Part shown: positions 1 through 6,006 of the stretch, in pieces
Numbering within the stretch: the stretch's first letter is position 1
How the letters are laid out: every line of letters begins with the position of its first letter
NCBI GenBank assembly: GCA_030612585.1
Contig: JAUWNP010000050.1
Location: forward strand, 1 to 25,731
Length of the DNA stretch: 25,731 bases
Source: Anaerolineae bacterium
GTDB taxonomy: Bacteria; Chloroflexota; Anaerolineae; B4-G1
Direction: 5' to 3'
Position numbers and translations under genes: made by a program
Notes under the pieces: model-generated
The model's database searches: none
Told to the model about the DNA's origin: nothing
Seen by the model: the letters and a program-made list of their open reading frames with translations, nothing else

Positions 1-97
1 AACCTCGGAGGTCTTTTGTGTAGATGTTCCGTCACCTTCCTGAACGCTTACGTTTCGGAGAGATACGCTATTCGTCCTACCTCGACTGTGTATTAAA

Positions 98-126
98 ACT
101 ATACCATAGCATGGCATAACATACAA
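98..126 (-). promoter_or_regulatory. Possible sigma-70 promoter pointing out of the window
   Basis: On the minus strand TTGTAT (121-126) and TATAGT (98-103) are separated by exactly 17 bases. This resembles a -35/-10 pair. It would fire leftward, toward a gene beyond the window edge, because I see no reading frame with a good start in 1-97. The surrounding ~60 bases are AT-richer than the rest of the window, which fits a promoter but also raises the chance of a false match. Confidence 0.35.
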
Positions 127-163
127 GCATTACGCTGGTACTATACGGGCACTAACGCACTGT

Positions 164-195
164 GAACAGAGCCTCGCGTACGCGAGGCCCTGTTC
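164..195 (-). terminator. Palindrome downstream of the Flp pilin gene, possible terminator
   Basis: The arms GAACAG (164-169) and CTGTTC (190-195), then GCCTCGCG (171-178) and CGCGAGGC (181-188), pair perfectly around a central TA. There is a single A/C mismatch between the two stem blocks. It lies about 40 bases past the stop of the pilin gene. No T-run follows on the minus strand, so it is not a classical intrinsic terminator. It could instead stabilise the 3' end of the pilin mRNA, or be an operator. Confidence 0.45.
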
Positions 196-235
196 CGCAG
201 TGCGGTCCATTTGCGTTGCTGCAGTGATCGCTCGG

Positions 236-382
236 CTAGAACTCCCCTATGATAGTGCTGAAGACATTGCCAATGGCCGGACCTAGCAGGGTCAGAACTA
301 CAATCACTACGATGGCCACCAAAACAAGAATCAACGCATACTCGACCATACCCTGTCCTTCTTCGCGCGGTAAAAACAGCAT
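236..382 (-). CDS. Flp/Fap-type type IVb pilin subunit
   Basis: This 48-residue protein begins MLFLPREEGQGMVEYA. It has a short charged leader, then the prepilin motif G-x4-E-Y (G9, E14, Y15), then one ~20-residue hydrophobic helix, ending in GNVFSTIIGEF. In Flp pilins, TadV/CpaA-type peptidase cuts after the glycine, here leaving Q10 first. The mature subunit is then assembled by the Tad secretion system into thin adhesive pili. Length and hydrophobic pattern match the family. The start is fixed by a strong Shine-Dalgarno sequence (AAAGGAGGTGAG) just before ATG and by a near-consensus promoter at 448-476. It appears monocistronic: no tad genes are visible in the window, and the neighbouring two-component genes are separated by a 514-bp repeat-rich gap. 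The family call is confident; assembly by a Tad machine elsewhere in the genome is inferred. Confidence 0.93.
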   Translation of the reverse strand: MLFLPREEGQGMVEYALILVLVAIVVIVVLTLLGPAIGNVFSTIIGEF

Positions 383-447
383 CTTTTCTCACCTCCTTTC
401 AATTGAATTATTTGGAACCAATGTGGGCTTTCCACCTGTTGACATCC

Positions 448-476
448 ATTATACCGGATTGCCGTCGCCATGACAA
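448..476 (-). promoter_or_regulatory. Near-consensus sigma-70 promoter of the Flp pilin gene
   Basis: On the minus strand TTGTCA (471-476, 5 of 6 to TTGACA) and a perfect TATAAT (448-453) are spaced by exactly 17 bases. The expected start of transcription is near 441, giving a leader of about 58 bases before the pilin ATG at 382. This is the best promoter match in the window and suggests a strongly expressed pilin. Confidence 0.8.
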
Positions 477-559
477 TAGGAACTTTGTACCAATGCCATG
501 TCACTATATCCCTTGGATTCGGAACAAAGCAGAAACCGGGTTTTTGGGACTCCACAAGT

Positions 560-638
560 CGCTCCCAGCCCCCATCTCGGGGGCGTCCCATGGGCAAGTT
601 CCATTGCAGAACCGCCCCCGTGACGGGGGCTGCGAGCG
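560..638. repeat. REP/BIME-like inverted pair of 26-bp palindromic repeats
   Basis: The unit at 560-585 and the reverse complement of 613-638 are both 26 bases and differ at only three positions. Each unit contains its own hairpin (CCCCC-loop-GGGGG), preceded by a CGCTCCCAG-type or CGCTCGCAG-type head. The two face each other across a 27-base spacer. Two head-to-head copies, each with an internal stem, is the arrangement of bacterial interspersed mosaic (BIME) elements built from REP units. No RAYT transposase is in the window. Confidence 0.65.
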
Positions 639-680
639 TTGAAGTAGAACACCTGTACGATGTGACATCGTCAGCCTGCT

Positions 681-814
681 CACCCGCTCCCGCTGGATTG
701 TCAAATCCAGCGGTTCAGCGGATAGAACCAGGCGAATTTGACCGCTTTTGGCCTGCAAAGTGCTGCTTCTCCTGCCAAGAGGCTTGGATTTGGCAATCCA
801 AGCCGAGCAGGGTG
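681..814. repeat. Second inverted pair of palindromic repeats with a TGGATTG-CAAATCCA core
   Basis: The hairpin at 690-713 has arms CCGCTGGATT and AATCCAGCGG with loop GTCA. The hairpin at 781-804 has arms GGCTTGGATT and AATCCAAGCC with loop TGGC. Read on opposite strands, the two also share a CACCC plus GC-rich lead (681-690 and 805-814), so they are inverted copies of one ~34-base element. They lie about 70-110 bases downstream of the histidine kinase stop and could act as transcript-end stabilisers. No T-runs follow, so they are not intrinsic terminators. Confidence 0.6.
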
Positions 815-830
815 AGTAGTTCGCCGCTTC

Positions 831-873
831 GGGGTTTGGGATTTGGGGTTTGGGGTTTGGGATTTGGGATTTG
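831..873. repeat. Heptanucleotide tandem repeat, (GGGRTTT)x6
   Basis: Six consecutive 7-base units alternate GGGGTTT and GGGATTT from 831 to 872, plus one extra G. The tract lies 23 bases beyond the stop codon of the histidine kinase gene. The G-runs, spaced by three or four bases, could also form a G-quadruplex on the plus strand. Other heptamer tracts lie at 6901-6967, 7081-7143, 7366-7403 and 10292-10326. Confidence 0.85.
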
Positions 874-896
874 TAACGAAGTTCCCTATGCTTCTG

Positions 897-1952
897 TCAG
901 GAGACAGGCAACTCGAAACTGATCTTTGTCCCCCGTCCCAGGCCGCTATCGAAGTGCATCTGCCCCCCCAGCATCTCAACTCGCTCACGCATCGTCGCCA
1001 GGCCCAGCCGGTCCGCATCCGGCGAGGCGAGCGCATCGGTGAGTTCAAAACCGCTGCCGTCATCCTCGACCGACACACGGACAAGTGCATCCCCCACATC
1101 CAGGTTGATTTGAATGTTGCTGGCGTGGCCGTACTCATACGCATTGTTGAGCAGTTCCTGAACCAACCGGAAGATCGTCACCTCTTTGTGCGATACCAGC
1201 CGCCGCTCCTTGCCGATCACCAGCAGGCGAGTGAGGACGCCGCTGTTGTTGGCAAAACTATCCACGTAACGCCGGAGGGTGGGAATCAATCCTAGGTCAT
1301 CGAGCATCATCGGGCGCAGGTTGAGGATGAACCCTTTGACTTTCTGGAAGGTCGCCGCCACAGCGTTTTTCAGATTGGCCAGTTCGGCCCGTGCCCGCTC
1401 GGGATCAATATCGAAAAGCCGTTCGCAGATCTCAGCCTGGAGGATAAGATTGGTGAGAGACTGAGCCGGACCATCGTGCATCTGCCGGCTGAGCACCTGC
1501 CGCTCCTGTTCCTGGGCCTCAATGATGCGGACGACAAGCGGCTGTACAGATTCTCCCTCCTCCGAGACCCGAGGCTCATACCCCGGCCCGGCGTGACCGG
1601 CAGTCTCAAGTATACCGCGGAGCAGGTCGAGATAGCGCGCCATGTTGCGCTGGTTGCTCTGCAACTTCTCCAACTGCCCCCGCATAGTGAAAAGTCGCTG
1701 CTGGCTATCCAGGACAGTCGTATACGCCTCCTGGATGTCATCTCGCGGCACGGTGTCCAATGCCGCTTCGACCTGCCGCAGCCGGTTGGTCGCCTGCGTG
1801 TTGCGCTGTGCCAGGCGTTCTACCTCGGCAGTCGTCTGCTGGATCAGCAGATCAATCTCCTTGAGTTCGCGTTGGGTCTGCTCGTACTCTTTGTTGCACT
1901 CCTCCAGGAATTGCTCGAACGATGTCACACCAGTCTCGGTTGAAACAGTCAT
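897..1952 (-). CDS. Cytoplasmic sensor histidine kinase, DegS/NarX-like (HisKA_3 family)
   Basis: This 351-residue protein has no membrane segment. Residues ~12-115 are rich in Glu/Gln/Leu/Arg and strongly coiled-coil, like the sensor region of DegS. A HisKA_3 dimerisation/phosphotransfer domain follows: EAQEQERQVLSRQMHDGPAQ carries the phosphoacceptor His159, and the NLRPMMLDDLGL block is at 211-222. The HATPase_c domain has an N-box (ELLNNAYEYG, 266-275), a G1 box (DDGSGF, 297-302) and a G2 region (GLATMRERV, 317-325). The ATG is preceded by AGGAG at good spacing. It lies 20 bp after the response regulator stop, so the two genes form one transcript and almost certainly a cognate pair. All catalytic motifs are intact. 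The signal sensed is unknown; a soluble coiled-coil input suggests an intracellular cue. Confidence 0.93.
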   Translation of the reverse strand: MTVSTETGVTSFEQFLEECNKEYEQTQRELKEIDLLIQQTTAEVERLAQRNTQATNRLRQVEAALDTVPRDDIQEAYTTVLDSQQRLFTMRGQLEKLQSNQRNMARYLDLLRGILETAGHAGPGYEPRVSEEGESVQPLVVRIIEAQEQERQVLSRQMHDGPAQSLTNLILQAEICERLFDIDPERARAELANLKNAVAATFQKVKGFILNLRPMMLDDLGLIPTLRRYVDSFANNSGVLTRLLVIGKERRLVSHKEVTIFRLVQELLNNAYEYGHASNIQINLDVGDALVRVSVEDDGSGFELTDALASPDADRLGLATMRERVEMLGGQMHFDSGLGRGTKISFELPVS

Positions 1953-1972
1953 TCTATATCTCCTGACTTCGC

Positions 1973-2707
1973 CTATGGCTTATACGTAGTAACGGGCGAG
2001 AAGCGCCGGGGTCGCCCCTCCCGTTCGCGCAACGGCGACCAGCCGTGCCGGAGAGCGTAGACCGCCGCCTGTGTCCGGTCCGCCACCCCCAGTTTGCCCA
2101 AGACAGAGGTCATGTGATTCTTGACCGTCTGATGGCTGATCCCTAGATGGTAGGCGATCTCCTTGTTACTCATGCCCTGGATAACCAACCCCAGAATCTC
2201 CATCTCGCGGGGAGAGAGCGGTGAAAGAAACTGCTCCTCCTCCTCGAACACCCCGCCACCGAAGCGCCGGAACTCCTTCAAGAGCCAGCCACCGATATCG
2301 TCCTCATCCAACAAGGCGTCGCCGATGACATACTGCCCCTGACTCACGTGCCGGATGACGTCTACCAACCGATCAGGGCTGACGTCCTTGGCGTAGTAGG
2401 CCGACGCTCCAGCCCGAATAGCGTGGTAGACCTGCTCCTCGTCATCGTAGGCGGTGAGCATGATAACGTTGACCTCGGGACAGAGCGCTCTTAGTTTGCG
2501 CGTGGCCTGCAACCCATTGAGGGTTGGCAGATTGATGTCCATCAGCACCACGTCCGGGAGCAGTTCCTGTGCCCGTTCAATCGCCTCGCGGCCGTCGGTC
2601 GCTTCACCGACGACGTAGATATCCTCGTGCGCAACAAGAACGTTCCGCAGCCCCTGACGGAAGACCGGATGGTCATCTACAATCATAACTTCAATTCTGC
2701 CCGCCAT
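1973..2707 (-). CDS. NarL/FixJ (DegU)-family response regulator
   Basis: The protein has 244 residues from the ATG at 2707. The receiver domain (~5-120) has the acidic pair D11-D12, phosphoacceptor D57 in VVLMDINLP, the conserved Thr85 and Lys107. The C-terminal LuxR-type helix-turn-helix (~163-222) contains LSPREMEILGLVIQGMSNKE and the recognition helix region ISHQTVKNHM. The linker (~125-160) is unusually long and acidic. A Pro/Arg-rich tail follows the HTH. A GTG three codons earlier (2716) is also in frame, but only the ATG has a GGTGGGGG tract at workable distance. It should bind promoter DNA as a phosphorylation-driven dimer. The next gene encodes its likely kinase. Targets are unknown; the GT-C array just upstream and the Flp gene downstream are the nearest candidates. 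Confidence 0.93.
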   Translation of the reverse strand: MAGRIEVMIVDDHPVFRQGLRNVLVAHEDIYVVGEATDGREAIERAQELLPDVVLMDINLPTLNGLQATRKLRALCPEVNVIMLTAYDDEEQVYHAIRAGASAYYAKDVSPDRLVDVIRHVSQGQYVIGDALLDEDDIGGWLLKEFRRFGGGVFEEEEQFLSPLSPREMEILGLVIQGMSNKEIAYHLGISHQTVKNHMTSVLGKLGVADRTQAAVYALRHGWSPLREREGRPRRFSPVTTYKP

Positions 2708-2758
2708 GCCTGGCACACCCCCACCATATACAACTACCTGGTTACATACTCTTCATCA

Positions 2759-2788
2759 AGTATACCACACGATGGGCCAGAAGCGCAA
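2759..2788 (-). promoter_or_regulatory. Possible promoter of the response regulator-kinase operon
   Basis: On the minus strand a TATACT -10 box (2759-2764) lies 18 bases from TTGCGC (2783-2788), about 50 bases before the regulator start. The -35 half matches consensus only in TTG. The ~180-bp gap to the preceding GT gene makes a promoter somewhere here likely, but this exact placement is tentative. Confidence 0.35.
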
Positions 2789-2888
2789 CTGGATTGCACA
2801 AGCCCAGATCATTCCGTTACGAAGAGTACTCACTCAGCCCCACTCAAGGCCAGCAGGGCCGGTTCTGCTCGACCAGATCGGCCACATA

Positions 2889-3137
2889 CGTTTCATTCCT
2901 GCTTCTCCTCCAGTACGCTTCACGGGGACTGTGACCTGAAGTAAACCTCCAATTGCTGCTCCTCCCGAGAGAGCACATCGAGCAGCACAAAATGCTCCTG
3001 GAGATAAGCGCGGAAGCCCTCATAATCCCAGAGGTTCACCATGTGGTAAGCCGTCTGCGGGGAAACGTCTACGATCACCATATTGACGTCCGCCGCCTCG
3101 ATTTCTGAGATCAGGTCCGCGCCTGTAACCTGCCCGC
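2889..3137. repeat. Segmental duplicate, copy 1 (partner 4495-4743)
   Basis: About 249 bases align with 4495-4743 at a constant offset of 1606 with no indel. I count 17 mismatches (about 93% identity). Outside the block, similarity of the two GT genes falls sharply. The block covers the 3' coding end and stops just past the stop codons, which points to gene conversion between neighbouring paralogs. Confidence 0.85.
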
Positions 3138-4392
3138 TCGAAGTAGCACCCGCCGAGAGAGAAGCGCCGTAGTACGTAGAGGGCCGCCGGGCGAAGAAGT
3201 TGAGACCAGCATAATCCGACAGGACGACGTCGGACGAAGCAGTATGTGCCTGAATGTACTCTACCACACGAGGAGTGCCCAAGTTCTGGTCCATGGCCAC
3301 GACGATATCAGCAGGTAACCAGGAGATCAACAGCGCCGCGCTTATCGCCCAGTAGAACGACCGTAAAGACTGACTGAACAATCTCTGTAACGCAGCGACA
3401 AACAACAGACTCATCACCGGCAGCAGGTACATCAGGTGCCGGGGGAACAGTTCCCGCGAGAGAAACAGGAACGACAAAGGGGTCAGCAACTGGACCGCGA
3501 GCAAGCGCAAGGCCATGTTGCCCTGCTTCCGGGCCCACGCGCCTCCCAGACAAGCGAAAATCAGCAGGAAGGCATACACCATAAAGTAGCCAATGAAGAA
3601 GGCCGCCGTGCGGATGGCCCGTGCCCCCCAGTCCAACTCCTTTCCCTGGCGCAACTGGTGGCCCAATACAGCGCCAGAGAACTCAGGGAAGCGCAGCAGA
3701 AAGACCACCATCACTAGAAGCACCACGGCGAGGGCCGGACCGACCAGGCGCACCCCCATCCCTAATGCTGTCCCGAACTGCAGTTGACTGCGGCCCACCT
3801 CTATGGCAAGTGCCAACAAGCATCCGCCAAGCAGCAAAACTCCGAACATCTTATAGAGGGTGGAGAGTCCGAAAAGCACGCCTGACAGCCACAGCCAATT
3901 CCATCGGGAACGCCTCAACACGAGGATATAGACGTACAACGCGCCAGTGGAAAGGCATAGCATATATGCCTCCGGCCTGTACATGCGCCCCCAGCGATAG
4001 ACATCGGGGTGCATGAGAAACAGGCTCATCGCGATCAGTCCTGCCTGTAGCGAGATCAGTTCCTGCCCGATCAGGCAGACAAACAGGCCAGCCACCAGGA
4101 TCAGCACAACCCCCACCGCTCGCACGGATAGCGTATCCAACCCCAGCAGATGCATCACGGTCGCCCCTGAGAACAGAAAGATGGGCTGCTGGGGCGTCAG
4201 AAAGTCGCGGTAGGGCATCTCACCCAGTGTGATCCGCCACACCTGGTAGAGATACGAGCCCTCATCATCGTCGTTTGACCACTTGTCCAGGTTGTATCCG
4301 TAGAGCAGTCCCATCAGCGCCAGGGCCAGCAGGATCAGCACCCAGGCATGGGCAGACACCCAACGGTCTGTCGTGTTGAGCCATTTGAACAT
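2920..4392 (-). CDS. GT-C membrane glycosyltransferase, GT39/ArnT-like (paralog A)
   Basis: This 490-residue polytopic protein has a first membrane span near 18-34. The outward loop after it carries the acidic motif NDDDEGSYLYQVWR (D41-D43, E44), where GT-C enzymes keep their catalytic Asp. It continues with DFLTPQQP, many further spans, and a C-terminal extracytoplasmic domain. GT-C enzymes move a sugar from a polyprenyl-phosphate donor to an acceptor outside the membrane; substrates here are unknown. The ATG at 4392 follows AGGGGTG; a TTG ten codons upstream is less likely. It is a tandem paralog of the next gene upstream, and the last ~75 codons are nearly identical. A TGA replaces the paralog's TTA, so the protein ends at SQSP. 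Eight relic codons and the ancestral TGA (2893-2895) survive past the stop. Confidence 0.85.
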   Translation of the reverse strand: MFKWLNTTDRWVSAHAWVLILLALALMGLLYGYNLDKWSNDDDEGSYLYQVWRITLGEMPYRDFLTPQQPIFLFSGATVMHLLGLDTLSVRAVGVVLILVAGLFVCLIGQELISLQAGLIAMSLFLMHPDVYRWGRMYRPEAYMLCLSTGALYVYILVLRRSRWNWLWLSGVLFGLSTLYKMFGVLLLGGCLLALAIEVGRSQLQFGTALGMGVRLVGPALAVVLLVMVVFLLRFPEFSGAVLGHQLRQGKELDWGARAIRTAAFFIGYFMVYAFLLIFACLGGAWARKQGNMALRLLAVQLLTPLSFLFLSRELFPRHLMYLLPVMSLLFVAALQRLFSQSLRSFYWAISAALLISWLPADIVVAMDQNLGTPRVVEYIQAHTASSDVVLSDYAGLNFFARRPSTYYGASLSAGATSSGQVTGADLISEIEAADVNMVIVDVSPQTAYHMVNLWDYEGFRAYLQEHFVLLDVLSREEQQLEVYFRSQSP

Positions 4393-4494
4393 CTTCGCAC
4401 CCCTGCATAGAGAGACTATCAAGACCTACACCTGAGAACACCGAAAAGAAGCACTGCTACACCCAGAAGGAGCCCTGTGACCTGGCGTCTCGAT

Positions 4495-4743
4495 CGTTTC
4501 ATTCCTGCTCCTCCTCCGGTGCGCTTAACGGGGACTGTGACCTGAAGTAAACCTCCAATTGCTGCTCCTCCCGAGAGAGCACATCAAGCAGCACAAAATG
4601 TTCCTGGAGGTAAGCACGAAAGCCCTCATAATCTCGGAGGTTCACCATGTGGTAAGCCGTCTGCGGGGAGACGTCTACGATCACCATATTGACGTCCGCC
4701 GCCTTGATTTCCGCGATCAGGTCCGCGCCCGTGACCTGCCCGC
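4495..4743. repeat. Segmental duplicate, copy 2 (partner 2889-3137)
   Basis: This is the partner of the 2889-3137 block. Here the reading frame is intact to the ancestral TGA at 4499-4501 and encodes the complete C-terminus ending SAPEEEQE. Confidence 0.85.
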
Positions 4744-6004
4744 CAGCCACGACGACTTGGGATATCTCTGCCCCCGAGTACGTGGAGGGGCGGCGAGCAT
4801 AGAAATTCAATTCCTGGTAATCCGAAAGCACTTTGTCGCCTGGAGGGACTCGGGCCTGGATGTAGTGGGATACGGCCATCGTATCCTGCTCACTGCACAA
4901 GAGCATCCCGGCATCGCTCACAATCCAGGGAATGAGAACCGCGCCGACGATAGCGAGAAGAAGCAACGACCTGCGCGGCAGGAGGCGTACCGGTTCAAGC
5001 GCAGCCGCGAAAAGGATGGAGAGTGAGGGCACGAGGTAAAGTAACAGACGAGGGAACAACTCACGGGAGAGAAGCAGGAAAGTGAGGGCGGTCGGTAGTT
5101 GCCAACTGAGCAACGCCATCTCCCGGTCACCGGACCACCCTCGCCAGGCAGCAGGGAGCGCGAGTAGAAGGAAAGGGGCGGAGGTCAGGAAGTATGTCGC
5201 CAAGAAAGCAAGCCCTTTGAGAGCGACCTGAAGCCACGTTAACTCCTGCCCCGGAGCCAGGTTGACTCCAACCACACTTTCGTAGAAACGGGGAACACTT
5301 AGCGTAAACCCCAGCGTCACGAGGCCGAACAAGACCACGTAGGGCAACAGCAGAGCCAGCGCCCGGCAGGCTATCCTGCGCCGCGACTCTCGCTCCCGCA
5401 GCCACGTCACTCCCAGGAACAACGCACATCCGGCCATGACCAGCACCGCCAGGAGTTTATACAAGGAGGCCACGGCGAAGACCAGGCCGGCCCCGATGAA
5501 AGAAGCCGTGTCACCCTTTGTCTGCCCTCGGGTGAAGAGGTACAATCCCAGTGTGCTGAAGAACACATAGAAAGGCTCCGGTTGAAACGAGCGCCCAAAA
5601 CGGAAGATGTTCGGGTGGAGCAGGAAGACAACCATACTGAGCAATGCCGCTTCTGCCGGCAAGGTGTGACGGGCCAACAGGAAGACGATAACAGCCGTCC
5701 CCAGTGTCATGCAGACGGAGAGCAAACGCATCGGCACGGCCTCCGCACCGATGACCCGCATCCATCCTGCCCCGGTGTACAGAAATAACGGCCAACGGGA
5801 CGTGAACAAGTCTTGGTAGGGATGTTCCCCTTCACCGATGCGCCACACCTGGTACAGGAAGGTCCCCTCGTCATCGTTGATCAGCCAGCCTCCCAGGTTG
5901 TACAGGTACAACAGGCCGAGGGCCAACACAACCAGGGAGACGGAGAGGATAATCGAAAGAGAATTGTGGGCATTTGCTCTGGCCAGTCTAGCATCGCTAC
6001 CCAT
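4499..6004 (-). CDS. GT-C membrane glycosyltransferase, GT39/ArnT-like (paralog B)
   Basis: This 501-residue polytopic protein has a first membrane span near 17-35, then the outward loop INDDEGTFLYQVWR (D44, D45, E46). That loop is the same signature as paralog A and the expected catalytic site of a GT-C transferase. Further landmarks are the DLFTSRWPLFLY loop (~65-76), the HPNIFRFGRSFQPEP loop and a C-terminal extracytoplasmic domain with YARRPSTYSG. The ATG at 6004 has GGAGG five bases upstream. A GTG at 6010 would overlap the previous stop as GTGA but would sit right on the Shine-Dalgarno, so ATG is preferred. The 2-bp gap to the preceding gene implies coupling. Donor, acceptor and linkage cannot be read from the sequence. 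Confidence 0.87.
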   Translation of the reverse strand: MGSDARLARANAHNSLSIILSVSLVVLALGLLYLYNLGGWLINDDEGTFLYQVWRIGEGEHPYQDLFTSRWPLFLYTGAGWMRVIGAEAVPMRLLSVCMTLGTAVIVFLLARHTLPAEAALLSMVVFLLHPNIFRFGRSFQPEPFYVFFSTLGLYLFTRGQTKGDTASFIGAGLVFAVASLYKLLAVLVMAGCALFLGVTWLRERESRRRIACRALALLLPYVVLFGLVTLGFTLSVPRFYESVVGVNLAPGQELTWLQVALKGLAFLATYFLTSAPFLLLALPAAWRGWSGDREMALLSWQLPTALTFLLLSRELFPRLLLYLVPSLSILFAAALEPVRLLPRRSLLLLAIVGAVLIPWIVSDAGMLLCSEQDTMAVSHYIQARVPPGDKVLSDYQELNFYARRPSTYSGAEISQVVVAGGQVTGADLIAEIKAADVNMVIVDVSPQTAYHMVNLRDYEGFRAYLQEHFVLLDVLSREEQQLEVYFRSQSPLSAPEEEQE

Positions 6005-6006
6005 CT

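Larger units (their letters stand above)
383..896. other. Gene-free, repeat-rich interval between histidine kinase and pilin genes
   Basis: No reading frame on either strand has a plausible start, Shine-Dalgarno sequence and protein-like composition. The interval holds the pilin promoter (448-476), an inverted pair of 26-bp GC-rich palindromic repeats (560-638), a second inverted pair of ~34-bp palindromic repeats (681-814), and a heptamer tandem tract (831-873). I see nothing in 477-559 or 639-680. Confidence 0.7.

Noticed and set aside
164..195. Part of a tRNA or small structured RNA
   Set aside because: It is a single near-perfect palindrome with no room for a loop, with no cloverleaf arms or conserved T-loop nearby.
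2717..2888. Intrinsic terminator after the last GT-C gene
   Set aside because: Only a weak GGCC...GGCC pairing with no following T-run on the minus strand was found, too little to call.
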